Shown here: positions 15,343 to 23,297 of the stretch, piece after piece | Position numbering within the stretch: the first letter of the stretch is position 1 | Layout: the number at the start of each line of letters is the position of its first letter | NCBI GenBank assembly: GCA_041905795.1 | Contig: JAYRKL010000005.1 | Location: 62,001 to 126,000 of the forward strand | Direction: 5' to 3' | From: SHVO01 sp041905795 | Lineage (GTDB): Bacteria; Pseudomonadota; Alphaproteobacteria; Rhodospirillales; Rhodospirillaceae | Length of the DNA stretch: 64,000 nt | Notes under the pieces: generated by a model | What the model was told of the DNA's origin: nothing | What the model saw: the letters and a program-made list of their open reading frames with translations, nothing else | Database searches by the model: none | Program-made: the position numbers and the translations under genes

Positions 15343-17283
15343 ATGCAGTTGAATACGCCTAAATTCACCTTCGCGCGCCGTTACGCCTGGGGCCTCCTCG
15401 GCTTCGGGCTGTTGCTGCTGGCCGCCGGCACGGCCCTGCTGCCGGCCGACCGCGTCTCCTATCCCATGCTCGGGCGTGCGCCCGCCGCGATCCTGCGCGC
15501 GCTCGGCTTCTTCGGCGCCTCGCTGCTGGTGGCCGGCGCCGGCCTCATCGGGTCCGCCTGCATGGCCTTCGCGCGCAAGGCCCTCGCCGGCCGCGCGCCG
15601 CAGGAAGCCGAGGTCATTGCCGCTCCGGCGGGACGCCTCAAACGCATCCTGTGGCATGGCCGCCGCGGCCTCGGCAAACTCAAGATCACCGCCGAAGCCG
15701 CCGCCGGCTGGCTGCAGACCTTGCTCTCGGCGCTGATCGCCGCCGGCGGCATCGCCGGCATCGTGCTGTACTGGCGTGCCGGGGGAGATTCCACCAGCAC
15801 GCCCCCGGCCCTGCAGATCCTGGCGGGCGCCCTGGTCATGGCCGCCTTCCCGCTGCTGGTGATCGAGCGCTTCTATCACACCGTCAAGGAAGAGCTGTTG
15901 CCCGAGGCGGTTCACGTCGCCAAGCTGCTGCGCCTGCCCATCACCGCCGCCGTGGTCCTGGCCGCCATCATGGCGCTCAGGGTGTTCGGCTTCGCCTGGG
16001 CGGCGCGGCTGGAACTTGTCCTCGGCGGTCTGATCTTCGCGGTGGCGGCGGAAGTTTTCGTCCGCAGCGTCTCGATGCTGTTCCTGCCCTATGCGCCGCT
16101 GGCCGACCGCCGCGCCACCGCCGAGAGCAAGATCGCCAATGCGCTGTTGCGTCTTGGCGTGCCGAGCCTCGCCAAGATCAACGTCGCCGTGCGCAGCCAG
16201 CTCGGCATCGACCTCTCGCGCAGCTGGGCGCTGGCCTTCATCCAGCAGGCGGTCATCCCCGGATTCATTGGCCTCGCGGTGTTCTCCTGGCTGATCACCG
16301 GCGTCACCACCCTGCCCGGCAACCAGCGCGGTATCTATGAGCGCTTCGGCACGCCCGTGACCGTGTTCGGCCCCGGCATCCACGCCCACCTGCCCTGGCC
16401 CATGGGCAAGGTGCGCCCCATGGAAACCGGCGTGGTCCACAAACTGCCGATCGAATTCCGCCTCAACGCCGAGGCGCCGCCGGCCGAACAGGTTCCCGGC
16501 GCCGAGGACGCGCCGCCCGCTTCCGCCAACCGGCTTTGGACCGGCAACGTCACCGCCAATGGCACCAGTGAGGAAGGCAGCTACATCATCGCCAGCGCGG
16601 ACGGCGGCCAGCAGAGCTTCCAGCTCGTGGACGTGGACATGAACGTGGTCTACCGCATCGGCACCAGCGACGAGGCCGCACGCAACGCCGCCTACAGCGT
16701 GGCCGAGGCCGACGACCTGATCCAGGCGCTGTCGGGCCAGATCCTGGTGCACTATTTCGCCGCCACCACCCTCGCCGACGTGTTGGGCCAGAGCCGCGAG
16801 CAGTTCGCGGAAACCTTCCGCGCCACGCTGCAGGACCAGCTGGCCGCCATGAACAGCGGCATCGACGCCATCGCCGTGCTGGTGGAGGCGATCCACCCGC
16901 CGCCGGGCGCCGCGGCGGCCTATCACAGCGTGCAGGCCGCCGAACTCCTGGCCCAGACCCGTGTCGCCACCAGCAAGGGCGACGCCGCGCGTTCGCTCCG
17001 CAGCGCCCAGACCGCCAGCATCCGCGAGAAGAACCAGGCACAGTCCTCGGCCGCCGACGTCCTGGCCGCCGCCAAAGTGGACGCGGCGCTCTTCAAGTCC
17101 GATGTGCAGGCCTATCGCAACGGCGGCGGTTACACCCTGGCGTTCGAGCGCCTGATGGACCAGGTCGCCCGCGCCGTGCGCCGCGTCCCCGCCGTCATCA
17201 TCGACCGCAACATCCCGAAACAAGACACGCCCAACATCGACGTCCGCACCAATCCCAACGCGATCAACGTCACACCAGGATAG
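15343..17283 (+). CDS. HflK-like SPFH-domain membrane protein with multi-span N-terminus
   Basis: The product has about 646 residues. The N-terminal half contains roughly six or seven hydrophobic spans (for example LLGFGLLLLAAGTALL and ILAGALVMAAFPLLVIERF). The last, VIPGFIGLAVFSWLITGV, leads directly into an SPFH/band-7 domain starting near residue 323 (TLPGNQRGIYERFGTPVTVFGPGIHAHLP). A coiled, Ala/Glu/Gln-rich region follows (SLRSAQTASIREKNQAQSSA), as in HflK. Known SPFH proteins such as HflK/HflC and flotillins form large membrane rings that regulate proteases or organise microdomains. The long multi-span N-terminus is unusual for HflK, which has one span. I start at ATG 15343 (MQLNTPKF); ATG 15295 is possible. 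It is followed after 6 bp by a second SPFH gene. Confidence 0.83.
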   Translation: MQLNTPKFTFARRYAWGLLGFGLLLLAAGTALLPADRVSYPMLGRAPAAILRALGFFGASLLVAGAGLIGSACMAFARKALAGRAPQEAEVIAAPAGRLKRILWHGRRGLGKLKITAEAAAGWLQTLLSALIAAGGIAGIVLYWRAGGDSTSTPPALQILAGALVMAAFPLLVIERFYHTVKEELLPEAVHVAKLLRLPITAAVVLAAIMALRVFGFAWAARLELVLGGLIFAVAAEVFVRSVSMLFLPYAPLADRRATAESKIANALLRLGVPSLAKINVAVRSQLGIDLSRSWALAFIQQAVIPGFIGLAVFSWLITGVTTLPGNQRGIYERFGTPVTVFGPGIHAHLPWPMGKVRPMETGVVHKLPIEFRLNAEAPPAEQVPGAEDAPPASANRLWTGNVTANGTSEEGSYIIASADGGQQSFQLVDVDMNVVYRIGTSDEAARNAAYSVAEADDLIQALSGQILVHYFAATTLADVLGQSREQFAETFRATLQDQLAAMNSGIDAIAVLVEAIHPPPGAAAAYHSVQAAELLAQTRVATSKGDAARSLRSAQTASIREKNQAQSSAADVLAAAKVDAALFKSDVQAYRNGGGYTLAFERLMDQVARAVRRVPAVIIDRNIPKQDTPNIDVRTNPNAINVTPG

Positions 17284-17289
17284 ACTGTC

Positions 17290-18270
17290 ATGAGTGAAGT
17301 GCAGGTCATCGCAGACACCAGCCTTAAAGGATGGATCGCCAAAAACGGCCGCATCGCCGCCGCCGCGATCATCGTCCTCGCCCTGGTGGTGTCCGCCTCG
17401 GTGGTGACGGTCATCCCCGGCGAAGCGGTGGTGGTGACCCGCGTCGGCAACCCGGTGCGCGTGATCACCACCCCCGGCCTGGTCTGGAAGATCCCGGCGC
17501 CGATTGAATCCTCGGTGCCGGTGGACCTGCGCCTCAAGACCACATCTTCGGGCCTCCAGGACGTCGGCACCAAGGACGGCCTACGCGTGCTGATGCAGGC
17601 CTATGTGGCCTGGCAGGTGCCCCATGACCCCGAACATATCCGCCAGTTCCTGCGCGCGGTGCGCAACCAGCCCGACATCGCCGCCCAGCAGTTGCGCAGC
17701 TTCATCGCCTCGGCGCTGGAAGTCACCGTCAGCGGCTTCGACTTGCCGAGCCTGGTCAACGCCGACCCCGCCAAGGTGAAACTCAAGGACCTCGAGTCCC
17801 AGCTGCGCGCCCGGGTCGACGCCGAGGCCTTAAAGGTCTACGGCATCTCCATCGTGCAGGTGGGCGTGCAGCGCCTGACCCTGCCCGCCGAAACCCTCAA
17901 CGCCACGGTCCTGCGCATGCAGGCCGAACGCTCGACCGCCGCCGCCGAGCGCGAAGCCGAAGGCGAGCGCGCCGCCTCCGAGATCATCGCCAACGCGGAT
18001 AGGGACGCCCGCGTCACCGTCGCCCAGGCCCGCGCCGAAGCCTCCGGCATCGAAGCCAAGGCGCGCCTGGAAGCCGCCGACATCTACCGCAAGGCCTATA
18101 ACGAGAACCGCGACCTCTACGGCCTGCTGCGCTCGCTGGACACCTTGCAATCGGTGATCAACAGCAACACCACCCTGATCCTGCGCACGGACTCGGCGCC
18201 CTTCCGTGTGCTGTCCGACGGCCCCGGCCGTACCGCCGGCCAGCTGCCCGCGACCATCCAACCCAAATAA
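17290..18270 (+). CDS. HflC-like SPFH-domain membrane protein
   Basis: The product has 326 residues, HflC-like in size. One N-terminal membrane span (AAAAIIVLALVVSASVVTV, about 20-38) is followed by a band-7 domain (IPGEAVVVTRVGNPVRV...PGLVWKIPAPI). A charged Ala/Glu/Arg-rich helical segment (MQAERSTAAAEREAEGERAA, about 222-241) and the region around YGLLRSLDTLQSV are typical of HflC. HflC normally pairs with HflK to form a periplasm-facing cage around FtsH. Here the partner would be the multi-span HflK-like protein encoded 6 bp upstream. A third SPFH gene starts 18 bp downstream, so this is not the housekeeping hflKC pair. Confidence 0.86.
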   Translation: MSEVQVIADTSLKGWIAKNGRIAAAAIIVLALVVSASVVTVIPGEAVVVTRVGNPVRVITTPGLVWKIPAPIESSVPVDLRLKTTSSGLQDVGTKDGLRVLMQAYVAWQVPHDPEHIRQFLRAVRNQPDIAAQQLRSFIASALEVTVSGFDLPSLVNADPAKVKLKDLESQLRARVDAEALKVYGISIVQVGVQRLTLPAETLNATVLRMQAERSTAAAEREAEGERAASEIIANADRDARVTVAQARAEASGIEAKARLEAADIYRKAYNENRDLYGLLRSLDTLQSVINSNTTLILRTDSAPFRVLSDGPGRTAGQLPATIQPK

Positions 18271-18288
18271 GCGGGCGCAGGAACCGTC

Positions 18289-19413
18289 ATGGCCACGACC
18301 TTCATCGAGGACACCAAGGACGACGGCGGCGGGGCCTGGGCGCAGGCGATCGCGCTGTCGTTCAAGTTCCTGTTCCTGGTGGTGGCGATCCTGGGGGTGG
18401 GCTGGCTGGTGTCCAACTGCCGCATCGTGCGCCCCGACGACCGCGCCATCGTCATCCGCATGGGCACGGTGGTGCGCGAGGCCGGCGCCGGCCTGCTGAT
18501 CGCCGCACCCAAGCCGTTCGAGACGGTGATGATCCTGCCCTCCGCCGACCGTCAACTCGCCTTCGACATCAGGGCCTACCGCGCGCCGGGCGCACCCGGC
18601 GGCACGCCGGAAAACCAAGTCGGCGAGGCCCCGCCGGCCGCCGCGCCGCCGCCCGAGGTCTCCAACGAGCGCTCCAACGAAAGCCGCGTCGATACCGAAG
18701 GCCTGGACCCGGTGCGCGACGTCGGCCTGATCGTCACCGGCGACATGAGCCTAGTCTATTACAACGCCACCCTGCTCTACAAAATCACCGATCCGCAGGC
18801 CTATGTGCTCACCGGCCGCCACATGGCCCCGGCGCTGGAGCGCGTGTTCCAGTCGGCCGCGGTGGCCGTGACCGCCAGCCGCGACATCGACACCATTCTC
18901 GTCGCCCGCCCCGAAGTGCAGCCCGGCGAAACCACGGGCCCCAGCCGTGAGTCCCTGCGCGCCGACCTGGTGAGCGCGGTGAACGCGCGCCTGGATGAAC
19001 TCAACCGGCACGGCGCCGGCCTCGGCATCGTCGTCAACCGCGTCGACCTGGTGCCCACGGTGCCGGCCGGCGCCAAGGCGGCGTTCGACTTCGTGCTCAC
19101 CGCCGTGCAGAAGGCCGAGCGCTCGGCCAACGACGCCCGCACCGTGGCACAGAAGACCGTGCAGGGCTCCGAGCGCACCTACGACCGCATGAAGAGCGAG
19201 GCCCAAGCGCGCGCCGAAGAAGCCGTGTCCCGTGCCAACGCCCAGACCGCGCCGGTCTACGCCCTCACCCGCGGCGCCGGCGGCGCCAGCGGTGAGATCG
19301 ACGACAATCTGTTCCGCGAACGCATCGGGCCGCTGCTCAACGCCGCCGGCCGGGTCTACACCATCGACCAGCACGGCACGCCGCTGCTGGCCACCGGGAT
19401 TCCGCCGCGATGA
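18289..19413 (+). CDS. Third SPFH-domain membrane protein of the operon
   Basis: The product has 374 residues. A single N-terminal span (FKFLFLVVAILGVGWLV, about 22-38) precedes an SPFH-like domain (CRIVRPDDRAIVIRMGTVVREAGAGLLIAAPKPFETV). A Pro/Ala/Glu-rich insertion follows near residues 100-140 (APPAAAPPPEVSNERSN). The band-7 fold resumes at VGLIVTGDMSLVYYNATLLYKI, and a helical tail rich in Ala, Arg and Glu completes the protein. It resembles HflC/HflK-type proteins more than stomatins, but the insertion and conserved-looking N-terminus set it apart. Its stop codon overlaps the ATG of the P-type ATPase gene (ATGA, 19410-19413), which ties the SPFH set and the ATPase into one translational unit. 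Confidence 0.8.
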   Translation: MATTFIEDTKDDGGGAWAQAIALSFKFLFLVVAILGVGWLVSNCRIVRPDDRAIVIRMGTVVREAGAGLLIAAPKPFETVMILPSADRQLAFDIRAYRAPGAPGGTPENQVGEAPPAAAPPPEVSNERSNESRVDTEGLDPVRDVGLIVTGDMSLVYYNATLLYKITDPQAYVLTGRHMAPALERVFQSAAVAVTASRDIDTILVARPEVQPGETTGPSRESLRADLVSAVNARLDELNRHGAGLGIVVNRVDLVPTVPAGAKAAFDFVLTAVQKAERSANDARTVAQKTVQGSERTYDRMKSEAQARAEEAVSRANAQTAPVYALTRGAGGASGEIDDNLFRERIGPLLNAAGRVYTIDQHGTPLLATGIPPR

Positions 19414-21359
19414 CCCCCAGTTCCGAGAGCGCAACCTTGCCGAGCCCGGTCATGGGCGTGCCCGAGCCGGTGCCGAACCGCGAGACGGTGCTGCTGTCCA
19501 CCGCGGAACAGCGCTCGCTCGCGCTTCGTCTGTCCCTGTCGCTGGCCGCCGCCGGCTGCCTGATCGTCTGGGGCGGACTGCAGATCCTGCGGCCGGACGA
19601 ACAGGACCTGGCCAACCTGGTGGCGGGCCTCGCCGCCCTGCTGGTGGCGCCGCCGGCGCTGCTCTCGGCCTGGAGATCGCTGCGCCAGCCGGGCCTGCAC
19701 GGGATCATGGACCAGTTGATCGCCATCGCCATGCTCAGCGCCTGGGCGGCCGGCGACATGACCACCGCGGCCCTGCTGCCCCTGGTGATGACCATCGGCC
19801 ACATCCTCGAAGAACGCTCGCTCCTGGGCTCCCAGGAGGCCATCCGGGCGCTGTCCAAGCTCACCGAGACCAAGGCCCGGCGCGTGCTGGCCGACGGCGC
19901 GGTCGAGGAGATCTTCGCCCGCGACCTGCATGTGGGCGACAAGGTCGAGGTGCTGCCCGGCGAACGCGTGCCCGCCGACGGCACGGTCGAAAGCGGCCAT
20001 TCCAACGTCGACACCGCCTCGGTGACCGGCGAATCCCTGCCGGTGGAGGTGCAGCCGGGCGCCGAAGTGCTCAACGGCTCGATGAACCTCGACGGCTATC
20101 TCCAGGTGCGCGTGACGCGCGTGGGCGCGGAAACCACCCTGGGCCGCGTGGTATCGCTGTTGCGCGACGCCGAACTGGCCAAGCCGCCGATCATGCGGCT
20201 CCTGGAACGCTACGCCAACTCCTACATCGTTCTGGTACTGCTGCTGACGCTCGGCGCCTGGTTCGCAACCGGTTCCACCGTGATCCCCCTCGCCGTGCTG
20301 ATCGCCTCCTGCCCCAGCGCCCTGATCCTGGCGGCGCCCGCCACCTCCATCGCCGCCATCTCGGTCGCCAGCCGCCACGGCATCCTGGTGAAGGGCGCGG
20401 CGTTCCTGGAAGGCCTCGCCACGGTCGACTCCATCGCGCTGGATAAAACCGGCACCATCACCTTCGGCCACCTGACCGTGGTCGACATCCACCCGGAGAA
20501 CTTCACCGAACGCGACGAGATCGTCAGCACCGCCGGTGCCTTGGGCGCCACCAGCAACCACCCGGTCAGCCGCGCGCTCGCCGCCTTTGCCGAGAATCAC
20601 CCGGTGCTGGAGATCACCGATCCGCAGGAAGTGCGCGGGCTGGGCGTGACCGCCAGGGACAGCGACGGCGTCACCGTCGCCATGGGCCGCGAACAGCTGT
20701 TCCGCGACATGGGCCTCGACCCGCCGCCGCCGCCCGCGCATCCCGGCCCGGTGGTGGGCGCCGCGCGCGGCAACCGCTTCTTGGGGTGGGTGCTGCTGGC
20801 CGACCAGCAGCGGCCCGAGGCCCGCATGGCCATGGACGACCTGACCCGCCTGGGCCTCAAGGACAAGATGATCATCACCGGCGACCGCAGGGCCGCCGCC
20901 GAGAAAGTCGCCGCCGACGTCGGCATCACCGAGATCCACGCCGGACTGCTACCGGCCGAGAAAATGGAAAAGATCCTGGAGAAGGTCAAAGGCGGCTTCC
21001 GGCCGCTGGTGGTCGGCGACGGCATCAACGACGCCCTGGCGCTGAAGGCCGGCGCCGTCGGCATCGCCATGGGTGTGTCGGGCACCGACGTGGCCTTGGC
21101 CTCGGCGGACCTGGTGCTGATGACCAACGACCTGCGCCGCCTCGGCACCTGTATCCGCCTGTCGCGGCGCTGCCGGCGCACCATCTATACCAACATCGCC
21201 ATCGGCCTGCTCTGGACCGTGGTGATGGTGGCGCTGGCGCTGGGCGGCGTCTTCGGCGCCAGCGGCGCGCTGATCGCCGCGCTGTTGCAGAACTCCAGCA
21301 GCCTCGTGGTCATGACCAACGCCGGGCGGCTGCTCAAGTTCGACGAGACCATCGGCTGA
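19410..21359 (+). CDS. P1B-type (heavy-metal) ATPase with CPS membrane motif and no N-terminal HMA domain
   Basis: This is a membrane cation-transporting P-type ATPase of 649 residues. It shows the actuator TGES motif (about 206-209), the phosphorylation site DKTGT (345-349), the P1B-specific HP dipeptide in SNHPVSRAL (384-385) and the hinge GDGINDALAL. The membrane metal-site motif reads CPS (301-303, in IASCPSALILAAP), where copper and zinc pumps usually have CPC or SPC/TPC. I see no N-terminal CxxC heavy-metal-binding domain. The cargo therefore cannot be named. It is encoded as the fourth gene of the SPFH operon by a 4-bp overlap, implying a joint function such as a metal pump embedded in or controlled by an SPFH ring. 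Confidence 0.88.
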   Translation: MTPSSESATLPSPVMGVPEPVPNRETVLLSTAEQRSLALRLSLSLAAAGCLIVWGGLQILRPDEQDLANLVAGLAALLVAPPALLSAWRSLRQPGLHGIMDQLIAIAMLSAWAAGDMTTAALLPLVMTIGHILEERSLLGSQEAIRALSKLTETKARRVLADGAVEEIFARDLHVGDKVEVLPGERVPADGTVESGHSNVDTASVTGESLPVEVQPGAEVLNGSMNLDGYLQVRVTRVGAETTLGRVVSLLRDAELAKPPIMRLLERYANSYIVLVLLLTLGAWFATGSTVIPLAVLIASCPSALILAAPATSIAAISVASRHGILVKGAAFLEGLATVDSIALDKTGTITFGHLTVVDIHPENFTERDEIVSTAGALGATSNHPVSRALAAFAENHPVLEITDPQEVRGLGVTARDSDGVTVAMGREQLFRDMGLDPPPPPAHPGPVVGAARGNRFLGWVLLADQQRPEARMAMDDLTRLGLKDKMIITGDRRAAAEKVAADVGITEIHAGLLPAEKMEKILEKVKGGFRPLVVGDGINDALALKAGAVGIAMGVSGTDVALASADLVLMTNDLRRLGTCIRLSRRCRRTIYTNIAIGLLWTVVMVALALGGVFGASGALIAALLQNSSSLVVMTNAGRLLKFDETIG

Positions 21360-21371
21360 CGCAGCGCCCGG

Positions 21372-21400
21372 AATTAAATTGTACCAGGTACAATTTAATT
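21372..21400. repeat. AT-rich perfect palindrome after the P-type ATPase gene
   Basis: Two 14-base arms, AATTAAATTGTACC and GGTACAATTTAATT, are separated by a single A, 12 bases after the ATPase stop. Its AT content stands out against GC-rich surroundings. It could be a transcript-end structure or a protein-binding palindrome; it has the near-symmetry of an operator more than of a classical GC-rich terminator. Confidence 0.6.
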
Positions 21401-21407
21401 TCCATCT

Positions 21408-21537
21408 GTCATCACCCGGCTTGACCGGGCGATCCATGTTTCAAAGTCCGCATTCGCTGATGGATAGATTGCCCGGGCGCGCGAAGGCGCGCGCTTCTAA
21501 ATGATGGCGGCCTTCGCCGCCAAGCCGGGCAATGACA
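21408..21537. repeat. Composite inverted repeat of the GTCATC...GGGC type
   Basis: The left end GTCATCACCCGGCTTGACC and the right end ...GCCGGGCAATGAC face each other, with further internal hairpins (GCCCGGGCGCGCGAAGGCGCGCGC; GGCGGCCTTCGCCGCC). It belongs to the same loose repeat class as 15072-15222 and 44141-44245 and lies between convergent genes. Confidence 0.65.
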
Positions 21538-21548
21538 GAGATGGAGAG

Positions 21549-21589
21549 ATAAAAAAAGGCCCGCTCTTTTGGAGCGGGCCTTTGTTTTA
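21549..21589. terminator. Bidirectional Rho-independent terminator
   Basis: The hairpin GGCCCGCTC TTTT GAGCGGGCC has T-rich flanks in both directions: CTTTGTTTT on the plus strand and a run of seven T on the minus strand. It lies between the plus-strand SPFH/ATPase operon and the minus-strand amidohydrolase gene and can serve both. Confidence 0.8.
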
Positions 21590-21590
21590 G

Positions 21591-23186
21591 CTAGTTACAG
21601 GTTCCAGCCGTCGGCGGATGTTTGATCACCGTGCCGGCCAGGGCGCCGGTGAGTTTGCCGTCCTGGATCGCGGCCTTGCCGTTGACGAAGATGGCGTCCA
21701 CGCCGGACGCCAGTTCGCGCGGGCGCTTGTAGTCGGCGACCGGCTTGTAGTTCTTGAGGTCGATCACCGCCACGTCGGCGAAATAGCCTTCGCGCAGGTA
21801 ACCGCGGTTGGTGAGCATGTACATGTCGGCGGCGCGGCCGGTCGAGGAACGGATGAATTCCGCCAGGCTGATGACCTTGTCCTCGGTCACGTATTTCACA
21901 TATTTGCGCGGGAACGTGGCGTACTGGCGGGGATGGCCGTCGGAACCGTCGGACGACGTCACCACCCAGGGCTGTTTCATGAAGGCCTGGATGTCGGGTT
22001 CGATCATGTTGAACGAGGCCACGGAGCCGCCTTGGGCGCCGGTCTTGATGATGCGGATGCCGGCGTCGATGGGTTCGACCTTCCATTTATCGGCGATCTG
22101 CTTGAGCGTCATGCCGGTCCATTCCTGGTTGAAGGAGATCAGGAGCATGGAGTCCGCGCCGCCGCGGCGGCGCAGGTTGTCGCGCATCTCGGTGCGGATC
22201 TTTTCGAGCTGCACCGGATCGTCGAGGCGCTTGAGCAATGCTTGACGTCCACCCTCCTCGGCCCAGCGCGGAACCATCGAGGCCTGCACCCCGGTGCCCG
22301 AGGCGGACCAGGGGTACTGGTCGGCGGTCACGTTCATACCTTGCGCGCGGGCGGCGTTGATGGCGGCGATCACTTCCGGCGCCTTGCCCTGCACGTCGAT
22401 GCCCAGCGCCTTGATATGGCCGAAGTGCACCGGGAGCTGGGCCTCGCGGCCGATGCGCAGCACTTCCGCCACCGAGGCCATGAGGCCGATGCTGTAGGAG
22501 GCCTCGTCGCGCTGGTGGGTGTCGTAGATGCCGCCGCGCTTGGCCGCTTCCTTGGCCACTTCGATCACTTCCTCGGTCTTGGCGTAGGACTGCGGCGAGT
22601 AGAACAGCCCGGCCGAGAGGCCGAAGGCGCCCTGGCACATGGCCTTGGCGGCCAGGTCGCGCTCCTGCTGCAGTTCGGCGGCGGTGGGTTCGCGGCCGTC
22701 ATTCTTGAGGACCTTCTCGCGGATGGTGCCGAAGCCGACGAAAGAGGCGACGTTGGTGCCGATGCCGTCCTTGCCGAACACCGCGGCCTGGTCGGCCTGG
22801 TCGATGGCACCGCGGCCGTCGACGCCGATCATCAGGGTGGTCGAGCCCTGCATCAGCCAGGGCGCGTTGACGCGCTCCTTGGCGTCCTTGTTGCGGATGT
22901 ATTCGTCGGGGTGGGTGTGGCCGTCGATGAAGCCCGGGGTGACGATCTTGCCCTTGGCGTCGATGGTGGTCTTGGCGGTGAACCGGCCGGCGGCGTTGGC
23001 GCCGACATAGGCGATCTTGTCGCCGACGATCACCACGTCCGCCGTCGTCGGCGGTTGGTCGGCGCCGGTGTAGACCGTGCCGCCGGCGATGATGAAATCC
23101 GCCGGAGCATTAGCAGCCTGAGCCGCGGAGGCGAGAGCGAGCACGCTGGCGCCCGCCAGCAGCAGAGACAGGGGTCGCAGTTTCAT
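21591..23186 (-). CDS. Secreted N-acyl-D-amino-acid deacylase-like amidohydrolase (paralogue 2)
   Basis: The product has 531 residues and the same architecture as the gene at 13444. A signal peptide (MKLRPLSLLLAGASVLALASAAQA) is followed by FIIAGGTVYTGADQPP and an amidohydrolase barrel. Likely metal ligands are GFIDGHTHPDE (HxH), DTHQRDE, HFGHIKALG and the Asp in VTSSDGSDGHP. The IGVDGRG loop replaces the Cys-containing loop of classical D-aminoacylase. The product ends ...AGTCN, like its paralogues. Start ATG 23186 has an AAGGA Shine-Dalgarno about 9 bases upstream. It lies directly downstream of paralogue 3 (spacer 111 bp), so the two may be co-transcribed, ending at the terminator at 21549-21589. 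Confidence 0.87.
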   Translation of the reverse strand: MKLRPLSLLLAGASVLALASAAQAANAPADFIIAGGTVYTGADQPPTTADVVIVGDKIAYVGANAAGRFTAKTTIDAKGKIVTPGFIDGHTHPDEYIRNKDAKERVNAPWLMQGSTTLMIGVDGRGAIDQADQAAVFGKDGIGTNVASFVGFGTIREKVLKNDGREPTAAELQQERDLAAKAMCQGAFGLSAGLFYSPQSYAKTEEVIEVAKEAAKRGGIYDTHQRDEASYSIGLMASVAEVLRIGREAQLPVHFGHIKALGIDVQGKAPEVIAAINAARAQGMNVTADQYPWSASGTGVQASMVPRWAEEGGRQALLKRLDDPVQLEKIRTEMRDNLRRRGGADSMLLISFNQEWTGMTLKQIADKWKVEPIDAGIRIIKTGAQGGSVASFNMIEPDIQAFMKQPWVVTSSDGSDGHPRQYATFPRKYVKYVTEDKVISLAEFIRSSTGRAADMYMLTNRGYLREGYFADVAVIDLKNYKPVADYKRPRELASGVDAIFVNGKAAIQDGKLTGALAGTVIKHPPTAGTCN

Positions 23187-23297
23187 GGCCGGTCCTTTTT
23201 AAAAATGTCCCCTTCGGGATCGGAAGAATAGGCGGTCGCCGGGGCGGGTGCCATCGCGCTGAAACACACAGCCCGAGGGCGACCGCGGGGTCGTGCC

